Positions 7,644 to 16,585 are shown, numbered from the stretch's first letter. The stretch: DNA of 64,000 nucleotides from DATHTS01 sp965219305 (GCA_965219305.1 OZ244725.1:806001-870000), one strand, 5' to 3'. The notes: generated by a model not told the origin, from the sequence alone. Made by a program: numbers and translations.

Positions 7644-9512
7644 ATGAATAATGCCGTCCGAAATTCGATTCTATTTTTTTGCCTTTTATCAATCTTTAGT
7701 CTGAACGCAATAACGGCATTCGCTCAGGATGATGTTATACAAATTGCCAAAAATGAAACAGTTGAACCTGAAAATTCAAATGATGGTGAGAAAATCAAAC
7801 CCGTCGAATTTTCCAATACACCGATAAAAGTAAATTCCGGGATTTTAACCCGAATCGGAGTTTCGCAAACCGTTACATTGCCGCTTTCATTAAACGATGC
7901 CATCCGCCGTGCTTTGGAAAACAATAATACTATCGAAGTTGCACGCGATGATGTGCGGATTCAGGAAACTCAGCTTCGTTCGCTTTTGGGATTTTACAAT
8001 CCGACGTTAAATGCCAATCCGGTTTTTTCCAGAAGTGCTACTACCGGACGTGACGCATCGAACGATTTCCGCATTGATTCGAATATTACGCGGCAGGTGA
8101 GACCGGGCGGCGGGAATTTGAATTTATTTTTTAACAATAGTCAGGTCGGCAGTGCGTCGCAAAATAATACGACGTTTAACCAAACCGCTAACATTGCGCC
8201 TTCGGCAAGCACGACATATTTCAGCACTTTGGGAATTCAGTATAATCAACCTTTATTTAGAAACTTTAAAATTGATAATCAACGACGGCAGATAAAAATT
8301 CAGAAAAAACGTCTTCAACAATCCGATGCCGAGTTTCGGCGAAACACTATTGAAATAATCACACAAGTTCAGCGCGGCTATTGGGATTTGGTTTTTGCTC
8401 TGCGCGATCAGCAAAACAGAGCGGCAAATCTGAATCTCGCACAAGAGAATTTGCGTCTGATCGAAGCCAGAATTGAAGCCGGAGCAGCCGCCCCGCTTGC
8501 CCGCGCCGAAGTCGCCACCGAACTGGCAACACGCGAAACCGATGTTCTCAACGCTACTGAACAGGTTTCAATTGCAGAAAATAATCTAAAAACACTTTTG
8601 CTTAGAGACCCGACTGCGCCGGAGTGGACGAAAAGTCTCGTGCCGACCGATTCGCCTGTTTTCAGTCTTGAACCGATTGTTCTTGATGATGCCGTAAAAG
8701 ACGCGGTTGATAATCGTCCCGAATTACGCCGTCTTCGTTTACAAAACGAAATAAACGATATTGATATAAGTTATTTTAAAAATCAGGTAAAACCGAGAAT
8801 TGATTTAAATTCAGCTTTTTCCCTCAGCGGTTTGGCGTTCGGAGATCAAGATATTGCCGGCGGAACTTCAACATTTCCCTTGATCTTCGGCGACCCGACA
8901 ACCAGTGCAAATGTTTTTTTATTAAACAGTATAAATCAAACCAGAGCCGATATTTCAAGACTTCTTTCACTTTCAACACCGTTAAATCCACTCACGCCGA
9001 ATAATGTCACTGTGAATAATACGCCTGCATTTTTCAGCGGCGGTTCGATTCAGGCAATCCAAAATCTTTTTCGTTCAGATTCGCCGAGTTACTCGGTCGG
9101 CATAACATTTTCCTTTCCATTCGGTAATGAAGCGGCAAAAGCAAATTTAGCCGGAGCGCGAATTACACAGGAGCAAAATGATGCACAGATGCGTTCGCAG
9201 GAACAGACGATTATCGCCGAAGTCCGTAATGCAGTCCAAGCGGTCGAAACTTCACGTCAGAGAGTTTTGTCCGCCAGAAGCGCAGTAGAAAATGCACAAA
9301 TTCAACTCGATGGCGAGAGAAAACTTTACGATGTTGGAAGATCAACTCAATTTTTGCTCTTTCAACGTGAAAATACTTTGACAAATGCGAGAAATTCTCT
9401 GATTCGAGCGGAAACGGATTATAATAAAGCTCTTGCAGATTTACAGCGGGCAACATCAACAACTTTCAGAACCAATAATATAGACATTGAATCTCCCGTT
9501 GACGATAAATAA
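7644..9512 (+). CDS. TolC-family outer-membrane efflux protein
   Basis: Outer-membrane channel component of a tripartite efflux or type I secretion system. A signal peptide with hydrophobic core ILFFCLLSIFSLNAITAF and a likely AQ cleavage site opens the protein. Two OEP repeats follow: SLNDAIRRALENNNTIEVA near the start and KANLAGARITQEQ... near the end, with long helical regions rich in Gln, Arg and Ala. The final LYDVGRSTQFLLFQRENTLTNARNSLIRAETDYNKALA segment is characteristic. I chose the ATG at 7644 instead of the in-frame TTG at 7626, which overlaps the GGAG ribosome-binding site. No membrane-fusion protein or pump is adjacent. At about 622 residues it is longer than E. coli TolC. Confidence 0.92.
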   Translation: MNNAVRNSILFFCLLSIFSLNAITAFAQDDVIQIAKNETVEPENSNDGEKIKPVEFSNTPIKVNSGILTRIGVSQTVTLPLSLNDAIRRALENNNTIEVARDDVRIQETQLRSLLGFYNPTLNANPVFSRSATTGRDASNDFRIDSNITRQVRPGGGNLNLFFNNSQVGSASQNNTTFNQTANIAPSASTTYFSTLGIQYNQPLFRNFKIDNQRRQIKIQKKRLQQSDAEFRRNTIEIITQVQRGYWDLVFALRDQQNRAANLNLAQENLRLIEARIEAGAAAPLARAEVATELATRETDVLNATEQVSIAENNLKTLLLRDPTAPEWTKSLVPTDSPVFSLEPIVLDDAVKDAVDNRPELRRLRLQNEINDIDISYFKNQVKPRIDLNSAFSLSGLAFGDQDIAGGTSTFPLIFGDPTTSANVFLLNSINQTRADISRLLSLSTPLNPLTPNNVTVNNTPAFFSGGSIQAIQNLFRSDSPSYSVGITFSFPFGNEAAKANLAGARITQEQNDAQMRSQEQTIIAEVRNAVQAVETSRQRVLSARSAVENAQIQLDGERKLYDVGRSTQFLLFQRENTLTNARNSLIRAETDYNKALADLQRATSTTFRTNNIDIESPVDDK

Positions 9513-9538
9513 ATTCTCATTTCAGTAAATAATTTTTC

Positions 9539-9588
9539 TAAAGCAAAACATAAAGAGTCTGTGAACAGACTCTTTATGTTTTGCTTTA
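9539..9588 (+). terminator. Strong 23-bp perfect hairpin after tolC-type gene
   Basis: Inverted repeat with a perfect 23-bp stem and a TGAA tetraloop: left arm 9539-9561, loop 9562-9565, right arm 9566-9588. The right arm carries T-rich segments (CTTTATGTTTTGCTTT), followed by AACTTTGG. It lies 27 bp past the stop of the TolC-type gene and 20 bp before the next start, so it is probably a factor-independent terminator. Confidence 0.8.
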
Positions 9589-9607
9589 ACTTTGGCACAA
9601 TACAACT

Positions 9608-10375
9608 GTGAAAATTTCCGCTTGCTTGATTACTTTTAACGAAGAAAAAAATATTGCCGAGGCGATAGATTCCGTTGTTTGGGCTGATGAAATTTTAATA
9701 ATTGATTCAGGTTCAATTGATAAAACCATCGAAATTGCCGTTTCAAAAAATGTTAAGGTAATTTCTCAAGAATGGTCTGGATTTGCCGCACAAAAACAGT
9801 TTGCCGTTGATAATGCTGAAAATGATTGGATATTTAGTCTTGATGCCGACGAGCGCGTTTCGGACAGTTTGAGAGACGAGTTAATAAAGTTAAAGCAATC
9901 ATCGAAAAATGATTTAGCCGACGGTTATAAAATTCCACGTTTGTCATTTTATATGAATCGCCCGATAAAACACGGTGGTTGGTATCCAGATTGGCAGATA
10001 AGATTTTTCAACCGCCAAACCGCGAGATGGAAAAAAGCAATAGTTCACGAATCTGTTGAGGTTGACGGCGAAGTAGCCCGTCTTTCCGGCGATATTCTGC
10101 ATTACAGCATCGAAAATGCCGCATATCATCACAGGTTAATCGGCGAAAGATATGCACCGCTTTCCGCCAAACAAATGTTTGATAACGGTAGGAGAACAAC
10201 CAGCATAAAACTTTTTACTGCCGGTTTTGTTACTTTTATAAAGAATTATTTTATCAAACTAGGCTTTCTTGACGGAATTCCCGGATTTTGTATTGCCAGA
10301 TTCGCAGCGCACCATTCATTTTTAAAACATCTTCTATTATTAGAAATGCAAAACGACAAAAACAAATTTCGATAA
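9608..10375 (+). CDS. GT2 glycosyltransferase, WaaE/KdtX-like
   Basis: A 255-residue GT2 transferase beginning MKISACLITFNEEKNIAEAI. The nucleotide loop is IIDSGSIDKT (31-40) and the metal-site motif is FSLDADERV (about 77-85). The shape (short, a single GT-A domain, a DADE-type metal site, and a C-terminal amphipathic/hydrophobic stretch GFVTFIKNYFIKLGFLDG) matches WaaE/KdtX-type LPS-core glucosyltransferases. The start is a GTG at 9608, and no better ATG lies in frame nearby. It stands alone between a strong upstream hairpin and the next secreted-protein operon, so it is not part of the large glycan locus. The exact substrate is unknown. Confidence 0.86.
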   Translation: MKISACLITFNEEKNIAEAIDSVVWADEILIIDSGSIDKTIEIAVSKNVKVISQEWSGFAAQKQFAVDNAENDWIFSLDADERVSDSLRDELIKLKQSSKNDLADGYKIPRLSFYMNRPIKHGGWYPDWQIRFFNRQTARWKKAIVHESVEVDGEVARLSGDILHYSIENAAYHHRLIGERYAPLSAKQMFDNGRRTTSIKLFTAGFVTFIKNYFIKLGFLDGIPGFCIARFAAHHSFLKHLLLLEMQNDKNKFR

Positions 10376-10473
10376 TTCTAAAAAGAATTCCGTTATACAA
10401 CTAATAAAATTCTCTGCTCATCTCATTTCTTGTCCAAACGTTTTTTACTGTATATTTGTATCAGGTATTTTTT

Positions 10474-11112
10474 ATGAAAAGTTTCTTTTTAGTCTTATTT
10501 TGTCTTGTTTTTGTTTCCGGTGTTTTCGCACAAAAAGGCGTGGATACTCAAACAAAAACTATCAAAGATGAAGGCACTAAAACCAACAATGGAAATAATA
10601 AGTCAGATAACAATGCAAACCGCAGGACTTTTGATTTCGGTAAAGAAAAAGCCGGAACTCGAACCCGTCTGACAAATCCTTATCGCTTGAACTCTCGCCG
10701 TGATCGTCTTGTCGAAACAATTATGCAGATTCTAGCCGATAATAAAGTTATTGTAGATGAATCTTCATCGCGCTTGGAAGAAGGCATTATAGTTACGCAA
10801 CCATATACTTTTGCGAAAGGTGCTGTAATAACCCGTAATGAGTTGAGCCGTTATGCGGATTTGCCCGGTCGTGATTCGATATATACTCGCGGCAGATATA
10901 CTTTAACAATCGAAGTTCGTTCGATTGACGGGATTCAAAACGATGTTTACGTTTTGGCAAACGTCGAGGGTCGTCAGGAAAACGGTCTTGGTTCAGAATG
11001 GACGACGCTTTCCAGCACAGGTGTAGCTGAAAATGATTTTCTTGTTAAATTGATCGAAGCCGTTACAGGCACAAATCCTGAAGCCGAACCGGTTGATGAT
11101 GAAACTCCGTGA
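10474..11112 (+). CDS. Secreted protein of unknown function
   Basis: A 212-residue exported protein. The N-terminus MKSFFLVLFCLVFVSGVFAQ is a clear signal peptide with an AQ cleavage site. A low-complexity Asn/Lys/Thr linker follows (about 21-50), then a folded domain from about 55 with RDRLVETIMQILADNKVIVDESSSRLEEG, and a beta-rich region containing RGRYTLTIEVRSIDG. I chose the ATG at 10474, which has AGG nearby, over the in-frame TTG at 10456. It is the first of three co-directional genes spaced 1 and 3 bp apart, ending in a VWA protein. I do not recognise the family. The domain could be an envelope assembly or lipoprotein-like fold. Confidence 0.75.
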   Translation: MKSFFLVLFCLVFVSGVFAQKGVDTQTKTIKDEGTKTNNGNNKSDNNANRRTFDFGKEKAGTRTRLTNPYRLNSRRDRLVETIMQILADNKVIVDESSSRLEEGIIVTQPYTFAKGAVITRNELSRYADLPGRDSIYTRGRYTLTIEVRSIDGIQNDVYVLANVEGRQENGLGSEWTTLSSTGVAENDFLVKLIEAVTGTNPEAEPVDDETP

Positions 11113-11113
11113 T

Positions 11114-11644
11114 ATGTTTTTAATTTTTCGTTATTTTTGTTTGCTTTCGTTTTTCGTTTTGACCTCATTGTGCGTCCAAGCGCAAATTTCTGCTGAAACG
11201 AGAAATGGTCAACCGTCCGAGAAAGAAGAGTTGCCGAAAAGTATCAAAGAGTCTTTAGCAAAACAAAGAATTGAAAAAGAGCAAGAAGATTATAACGAAA
11301 TGATTGAGCGTGGCGAAGAAGCACTCAAGATAAGCGAACAACTTTCGGTTTCTTACGATAAAAATAAAAGTTTTTCAAAATCTGATTTTGAGAAACTGGA
11401 CAGGCTCGAAAAATTATTGAAAAAGATTCGTAAAGAATTAGGCGGCGATGATGGCGACTCCGAAGATGAAAATGAAAATAAACCTTCAAATTTAGGAGAT
11501 GCCGTAACAAATCTTCGTAAAAATACGATTAATCTTTTTGACGAACTTCAAAAGACAACAAGATATTCTATCTCCGCCATTGCCATTCAAAGTTCTAATA
11601 CTGTTTTGAATATTGTAAAATTTATGCGTTTTTGGAAGAACTAA
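11114..11644 (+). CDS. Secreted coiled-coil hypothetical protein
   Basis: A 176-residue protein with signal peptide MFLIFRYFCLLSFFVLTSLC...AQ. A long charged helical region follows (KEELPKSIKESLAKQRIEKEQEDYNEMIERGEEAL) and then KLDRLEKLLKKIRKELGG, so a coiled coil is likely. An acidic Asp/Glu-rich loop follows. The ATG at 11114 starts one base after the previous stop (TGATATG) and gives a normal signal peptide; ATGs at 11096 and 11099 would add charged residues before it and overlap the upstream gene. It is probably translationally coupled to the upstream secreted protein and followed 3 bp later by the VWA gene. No family recognised. Confidence 0.72.
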   Translation: MFLIFRYFCLLSFFVLTSLCVQAQISAETRNGQPSEKEELPKSIKESLAKQRIEKEQEDYNEMIERGEEALKISEQLSVSYDKNKSFSKSDFEKLDRLEKLLKKIRKELGGDDGDSEDENENKPSNLGDAVTNLRKNTINLFDELQKTTRYSISAIAIQSSNTVLNIVKFMRFWKN

Positions 11645-11647
11645 AGT

Positions 11648-12604
11648 ATGTTTGATTTTGAAAAATATATTTTTAATGCTTCATTAAAAAGAACGTATTG
11701 TTTACATTTGATTTCATTTTTTTTCACAATCGTAATTTTCTCAGCATTTTTTAATCAAAGTATTTTCGCGCAGGTTGAAGAAGATGAACCGATATTATTC
11801 GATTCATCTTTGGTGGTTGTAAACGCAACAATTACCGATGAAAAAGGGATTCCGGTTTCCGGGTTGAAACAAGATGAAATTCGAGTTATCGAAGACGGTA
11901 AAGAACAGGAAATTCAATTTTTTGAAAGTGAAAAAACTCCGTTTGCCGCAGTTATTTTAATTGATACATCAGGAAGTATGGAGGAGCGTATTTCGCTTGC
12001 AACTTCGGCGGCGATAAATTTTCTTGACGGTCTTCGCTTTGATGATAATGTGGCAATTTATAATTTTGATTCAAAGGTTTCAATGATTCAGGATTTCTCG
12101 AATTTGCGGGATATAACTTCCAAAGTTTTTGATTTAAAGGCACGCGGGATGACGGTTTTGAATGACGGAGTTTACGAAGCCGCAATGTTATTAAGCAAAC
12201 GTCCTGAAAAACGCCGCGCAATTATTGTTTTGTCGGATGGAGCAGATACTCAAAGTAAGCAGTCGTCAACTAAAGCCTTAAAAGCCGCGTTAAGTGCCGA
12301 AGCAATGATTTATACGGTTGATATGTCGGGAATTGTCGGCGGCGGACGTGATAGAATGCAAAATCAGGGCGTTTTAAAAAATTTCGCAAAAAAAAGCGGC
12401 GGTAAATTTATCGAAACTCCCGGCGGAGTTCAGTTGCGCGAAGCATTTAAAAACATCGTCAGTGAATTAGGAAATCAATATACCTTTGGGTATCAACCGA
12501 CAAATACAAAAAATGACGGAAAATGGCGGGAAATTGAAGTTAGAGTTGCCCGACCGAATCTTAAAATACGCACTCGTGACGGGTATTACTCAAGTCAAAA
12601 ATAA
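11648..12604 (+). CDS. Secreted VWFA-related (acidobacterial type) protein
   Basis: A 318-residue exported protein with an N-terminal hydrophobic segment (LISFFFTIVIFSAFF, about 21-35, then FAQ). A short beta domain, VVNATITDEKGIPVSGLKQDEIRVIEDG, precedes a von Willebrand A domain from about 100. The MIDAS metal site DTSGSM is at 106-111, and ARGMTVLNDGV and IIVLSDGADTQSK supply the other metal-site strands. The layout is the VWFA-related family common in Acidobacteria, of unknown ligand. It closes the three-gene secreted operon at 10474-12604. The next gene is convergent with only 12 bp between stops, and no terminator hairpin is seen there. Confidence 0.88.
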   Translation: MFDFEKYIFNASLKRTYCLHLISFFFTIVIFSAFFNQSIFAQVEEDEPILFDSSLVVVNATITDEKGIPVSGLKQDEIRVIEDGKEQEIQFFESEKTPFAAVILIDTSGSMEERISLATSAAINFLDGLRFDDNVAIYNFDSKVSMIQDFSNLRDITSKVFDLKARGMTVLNDGVYEAAMLLSKRPEKRRAIIVLSDGADTQSKQSSTKALKAALSAEAMIYTVDMSGIVGGGRDRMQNQGVLKNFAKKSGGKFIETPGGVQLREAFKNIVSELGNQYTFGYQPTNTKNDGKWREIEVRVARPNLKIRTRDGYYSSQK

Positions 12605-12616
12605 TTTGTCAAAATA

Positions 12617-13921
12617 TTAGAAAATATAAGAAAACCAAGGGTTTTGCATCTCGTCAACGCTTAAACTTCCGAATAAATAATCAGAGTTTCCTTTTTTATC
12701 AGTTAATGAAATGCTGTATTCACCATTCGATAAATTGGAATCAAGTAAAACTTCAAAACTTAAAACTGAAATATCCGAACCGTAATCGTGATTCATTAAA
12801 CTTTTCGGATTGACTTTTATTAAAGAAGAATTTACGGAAGCACTCAAATTTGCAGAATCCAAGTTTTTTCCTGCCACATAAACCGTGTAGCTTTTTCCAG
12901 AATTCAGAGGAACGGCTAGATTGGCAATTTGTCCGTTAAAACCGATAAATTGCATTTCAAAATTCTTTTGTTGTAATTTGAGTTTACTGTTAAAAGCCGT
13001 TTTTTCATTCGGTAAAACAGTTACAGTTCCAATTTTCTCAACTGATAAATTAGCAACTAATGATTTGGAAAAAAGATTATAATCTCCGGCAGATAAACCG
13101 TCAAAATTAAAATTTCCATCATTATCGGTAAAAACTTCGGCAATAAATGCGTTAGTTTTTGTATCTTCCAAAAAAACTTTAAATTTTTTAGCCTGACTTT
13201 TACCCGTAACGAGAATTTTTCCGCTTATTGAACCGCAACAATCATTTAAAACAGAGGTTGTACCGTAAAGAGAACGAATTCCCGAAATATCATCAGCCGA
13301 TAAAGTGCGTGGAGCAAAACTTTTAAGATTATAAATCCCGTTTTTTCCCTGATTTGCAAACATCGTTGATCCTAAAGCATCCGAGTGTTCCAATCCTAAA
13401 AGATGCCCCAACTCGTGAGTTAAAACTGCTTCAAAATCATAAGTCCCGATACTTCCGTCTGTTGAAAATCTCGTGTATGGATTAAGAACTATATCTGATT
13501 CTGTGATATTTCCTTTTCGATTGAAGAACACACGAGTCCTTGCGGCGTTATCGGACGCATCGCCGTTGAATAGCAACAAGTTTTCCGATGTTTGCGAAAT
13601 CGTAACTAAATTTATGCTGTCACCGTTTTTTCCGAGCGGACTTACTGAATTTTCATCAGACCAATTTTCAATAAACCGAATATCCGCTGCGTTTTCCCAC
13701 GTTTCCAAACTTGAATTTATCGCCTTTAAAACTTCCTCTTTTGAAATTGAATTTTGATTCAATAAAGACCGGGAAAAAGAGACGGGAATTTTTTTATTTT
13801 GCCAACGTAACGGTGTGCTTTTAGAATTATCGGAAAATTGAACATTATAAGCCGTTGCCGTCGTTATAAAACTAAACAGCATCACTAAAATTAAAATAAT
13901 TTTGGCAAACTTATAATTCAT
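12617..13921 (-). CDS. Secreted matrixin-like zinc metalloprotease
   Basis: A 434-residue exported protease. The signal peptide is at 1-24 (ILILVMLFSFITTATA). A metzincin catalytic domain follows with HELGHLLGLEHSD: zinc ligands His169, His173 and His179 and catalytic Glu170. A Met-turn STMF follows (Met187). A SADDISGIRSLYG segment typical of matrixins ends the domain near 215-225. Next comes a beta-sandwich resembling a carboxypeptidase-regulatory-like/CNA-B fold (GKILVTGKSQ...DNDGNFNFDGLSAGDYNL) and a second beta-rich region at the C-terminus. It acts outside the inner membrane; its targets are unknown. The gene converges with the VWA gene and lies downstream of a small membrane-protein gene. 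Confidence 0.9.
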   Translation of the reverse strand: MNYKFAKIILILVMLFSFITTATAYNVQFSDNSKSTPLRWQNKKIPVSFSRSLLNQNSISKEEVLKAINSSLETWENAADIRFIENWSDENSVSPLGKNGDSINLVTISQTSENLLLFNGDASDNAARTRVFFNRKGNITESDIVLNPYTRFSTDGSIGTYDFEAVLTHELGHLLGLEHSDALGSTMFANQGKNGIYNLKSFAPRTLSADDISGIRSLYGTTSVLNDCCGSISGKILVTGKSQAKKFKVFLEDTKTNAFIAEVFTDNDGNFNFDGLSAGDYNLFSKSLVANLSVEKIGTVTVLPNEKTAFNSKLKLQQKNFEMQFIGFNGQIANLAVPLNSGKSYTVYVAGKNLDSANLSASVNSSLIKVNPKSLMNHDYGSDISVLSFEVLLDSNLSNGEYSISLTDKKGNSDYLFGSLSVDEMQNPWFSYIF

Positions 13922-13941
13922 TTACTTAGACACATAAATCA

Positions 13942-14157
13942 TTATTGATCAACATATCCGGCAATTGCATTACGATCAATTTTTTCAAGATCTGCGAATG
14001 CCACGATAAATAACAATAAAACCAAACCGAGAGTGGCGATTACATATAAGAGAGCGATCTGCTCGAAATATATTAAAAATGAGATGACGATGCCAACAAT
14101 TAAACACCAAAAGAGAGCAACTGTCCGACGGCTGAATTTATTCGTTTTATTTTCCAT
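13942..14157 (-). CDS. Small two-helix membrane protein
   Basis: A 71-residue protein: a basic N-terminus (MENKTNKFSRR), then two transmembrane segments, TVALFWCLIVGIVISFLIYF (about 12-31) and IALLYVIATLGLVLLLFIVAF (34-54). A short charged tail ends it. The basic N-terminus suggests it starts in the cytoplasm. It ends 20 bp before the metalloprotease start and could be co-transcribed with it. I do not recognise a family. Confidence 0.6.
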   Translation of the reverse strand: MENKTNKFSRRTVALFWCLIVGIVISFLIYFEQIALLYVIATLGLVLLLFIVAFADLEKIDRNAIAGYVDQ

Positions 14158-14252
14158 AACTTTTATACGAAACTTCCTACAAAAAAGGTTAGTTATTATA
14201 TATTCTATTTTTAGCTCGGCTAAAGCCTGTAATTTTTACATATAATTTAATT

Positions 14253-15263
14253 TTAATCAATAATCCGTAAAGGTAAACTATTTATTTTTTTTGAAGTTGT
14301 ACCTGAATTTTCAATTACCGGAGGAAATTTATTCTTGGATCGCCCCTTGACACCAACTTCGACAATATCAAAATCCTGCAAAAAAATATCATTTTCCCCA
14401 TCAGCCTTTATTTTATCAAACTCCACTTCGATAATATCCGTGCTTACACCTTTTTGACGAAATATTGTAATTTTATCCGACTCAGCATCTCGTGAAAAAC
14501 CGCCAGCCGAAGCGATAGTTCTCGAAAGGGTCATTTTTTCTCGTGAAGAAATAGCTTTCGGATTATTTACTCCGCCGATTACATATATCGGATTTGCTTC
14601 TAAAACGGTTATTATGTCACCTGATAAGATTTGCGGATTAAATTTTCCGCTAATTAAATCCGTTACTGAAAAATTTATTGTTTCAGAAGTTTCAGTCTGA
14701 TTGATTTTCAAAACTTTTTCGATTTGGCTATTTTCTTTTGTGTTTTGAATAATGTCACTTGAACAACTTCCACCCGGCGGACGAACTATTTGTATTGATC
14801 CGCTTGATTTGTCGGTGAAACCGCCGGACAAAACTATTAATTCATTCAACAAGACAGGACGTTTGATCTGAAACCTTTGTTCGGATTTGACTGCGCCGAA
14901 AATAGTTGCGGGAGAACGATTCGACCTGTCGAGAATTGTAACTTTTATCTTCGGTTCGCGGAGAAGTTTTGAGTATGAAGCGGCAACTTCTTTCCCAACA
15001 TCTTCGACTGATTTACAAAGCGCGTAAACAGGCGATTGTGTAAAATTTAATCCGTCGAGATTTCCTTCGGGCGTTAATGTTCCGCGCCAATCAAATTCGC
15101 TGCTTCCGATTATATCAACATCTATGATGTCACCCGAATGTATTAAATCGTTCTCAGAAAGATTTCCCGGCAAATCATCTGTTGTTTTTTGTGCATTTAG
15201 TGATATCCCCGATAAAAGAAATATGCTAAATAATAATATTTGAAGTTGCCGAACTGCTTTCAT
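14253..15263 (-). CDS. Polysaccharide biosynthesis/export protein (SLBB domains)
   Basis: A Wza/GumB-related periplasmic or outer-membrane exporter of 336 residues. The N-terminus MKAVRQLQILLFSIFLLSGISLNAQ is a signal peptide without a lipobox cysteine. The Poly_export domain opens with HSGDIIDVDIIGSSEFDWRGTLTPEG. A KIKVTILDRS segment leads into the first SLBB-like beta-grasp, and a second SLBB follows with NPIYVIGGVNNPKAIS. The C-terminus has a second hydrophilic domain. No Wzc/BY-kinase or Wzx partner is adjacent, and the main glycan locus lies 23 kb away. It could serve either glycan cluster in this window; which one is not visible. Confidence 0.88.
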   Translation of the reverse strand: MKAVRQLQILLFSIFLLSGISLNAQKTTDDLPGNLSENDLIHSGDIIDVDIIGSSEFDWRGTLTPEGNLDGLNFTQSPVYALCKSVEDVGKEVAASYSKLLREPKIKVTILDRSNRSPATIFGAVKSEQRFQIKRPVLLNELIVLSGGFTDKSSGSIQIVRPPGGSCSSDIIQNTKENSQIEKVLKINQTETSETINFSVTDLISGKFNPQILSGDIITVLEANPIYVIGGVNNPKAISSREKMTLSRTIASAGGFSRDAESDKITIFRQKGVSTDIIEVEFDKIKADGENDIFLQDFDIVEVGVKGRSKNKFPPVIENSGTTSKKINSLPLRIID

Positions 15264-15306
15264 TGATCTAAAAATCAGATTAATATTTAAAAATTAACTA
15301 CCAAAA

Positions 15307-15495
15307 CTAACTCTTTCTTCTTTTACTTTTGGTTTTCCAGTTAAGCGTACCCGGAACTGCGAAACCTCTGAATTCCCAATTACAGGCATCACATAACAAA
15401 TTAAATCTGCATAAAATTTTAGACCATAACGGGGTTGGTCGGTAACCGCGCCTAATTCTTGAGCTATCGCATCTGGGACATCGCTGACTTATCAT
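15307..15495 (-). CDS. Small zinc-ribbon protein
   Basis: A 62-residue basic protein with CPRC at 6-9 and CDAC at 35-38, plus Cys29. This pattern would form a zinc ribbon. The rest is rich in Arg and Lys (RIRRGYRP, TKSKRRKS), suggesting nucleic-acid contact, but that is only inference. The ATG at 15495 opens directly on the cysteine motif. It lies between the SLBB gene and a membrane protein gene on the same strand, with a terminator hairpin at 15563 upstream of it. Confidence 0.6.
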   Translation of the reverse strand: MISQRCPRCDSSRIRRGYRPTPLWSKILCRFNLLCDACNWEFRGFAVPGTLNWKTKSKRRKS

Positions 15496-15562
15496 ATTTA
15501 TATAAACGACTCAGTTAAGTTTTGTGATGATTACAACTAAGTCTGGGTTTAACTTTAAATCT

Positions 15563-15584
15563 TAAAAAAACTCCGTTGAGTTTA
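15563..15584 (-). terminator. Terminator of the membrane protein gene at 15617
   Basis: On the minus strand, AAACTC, the loop AACG and GAGTTT are followed directly by a T-rich run. On the plus strand this reads as an A run ending at 15570, then the stem 15568-15573 and 15578-15583. It lies 33 bp past the stop of the gene at 15617-16585, a classic small intrinsic terminator. Confidence 0.75.
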
Positions 15585-15616
15585 ACAAAATATGACGAAA
15601 GGTAAAAATGTTTTGT

Positions 15617-16585
15617 TTAATTTTTATTTTTATCGGGAAATTCAAATTCATTTTGCTTGCTTTGCAATGCCTCAATTGCAGAGTTAATCTTTGCGGCAAT
15701 CATATCACGATCATCATTTCTGATATTTTCGCGTCCGAGATAAAATAAGGCATCTTTATATAAACTTTGCGCGACTTGATAATTTCCTTTAAAGGCATTT
15801 CTTTCCGCTTGTTCGATCCAATGCGAAACTTTAATTTTCGCACCGTATTCACGCATTGCTTCTGCTGATTCAATCAGTTGATTATCGTTCGGATAATATT
15901 TTAACGCAGTTTTTATTGCGATTGTAGCTTGCTGAATTGAATCAAGTTTATCATCAATTTTCACTTGATTTTGAGATTTGTTCACATAATTTCGCGTGTG
16001 AATTCTTGCCCACGCCAATAAATGCTTACGATGCAAACCGGAAATGATTTCCCTTCCGCGTCTGAGTGCTGCAAGACGCGGCGAACCTATTCCGACAGTT
16101 TTTAACTCATTTGTATTCAACATTAAGTATTCGTGACATAAATTAAAAACTTCCCAATGTCCTTCGTGTAAATCCCGAAAAACTTCAGCGGCTTCCGATT
16201 TAGATTTTATTTTATTAATTATTTCAGCATTTTGTTTTAACGATAATTTTTGTTTATTTTTGGAATTCGGAATTTTCGTGATGTGAAGATCAAGTTGTTT
16301 TTCGATATACAGATATTTTGCCCGTGCTTTTCTTAAAACAACTTCTCTGACAAAAACTGCACATATTATTAGTAGAGCTGCTAAAAGCACGGCGGGAATA
16401 AATGCTTCCCGATCTCCGCTTTCAGTCAAAATGCCCCAGAACAAAAAGAAACTTCCAACGGTCATTGCCGTCGCCATAACATAATAATTTAATGCCGGCA
16501 GCCAAAAAGGTCGCCGATATTTACTCTCACGGAAATTGACGGTTCTTTTCTTTAACTTGTAATTGTTAGCCGTATTCACTTTCAA
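15617..16585 (-). CDS. Membrane protein with TPR-like helical domain
   Basis: A 322-residue protein. Two transmembrane helices are at about 30-50 (LNYYVMATAMTVGSFFLFWGIL) and 62-82 (AFIPAVLLAALLIICAVFV). A long helical cytoplasmic part follows with TPR-like stretches such as AIKTALKYYPNDNQLIESAEAM and GNYQVAQSLYKDALFYLG. No catalytic motif was found and I do not recognise the family. The coupling of a two-helix anchor to helical repeats suggests a scaffold role, which is inference. It is divergent from the small gene at 16719; the 133-bp gap contains a TATAAT at 16661-16666. Confidence 0.7.
   Translation of the reverse strand: MKVNTANNYKLKKRTVNFRESKYRRPFWLPALNYYVMATAMTVGSFFLFWGILTESGDREAFIPAVLLAALLIICAVFVREVVLRKARAKYLYIEKQLDLHITKIPNSKNKQKLSLKQNAEIINKIKSKSEAAEVFRDLHEGHWEVFNLCHEYLMLNTNELKTVGIGSPRLAALRRGREIISGLHRKHLLAWARIHTRNYVNKSQNQVKIDDKLDSIQQATIAIKTALKYYPNDNQLIESAEAMREYGAKIKVSHWIEQAERNAFKGNYQVAQSLYKDALFYLGRENIRNDDRDMIAAKINSAIEALQSKQNEFEFPDKNKN

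Noticed and set aside
9594..9610. Second sigma-54-like element before the WaaE-like gene
   Set aside because: TTGGCAC is present but the -12 GC at the required spacing is missing.
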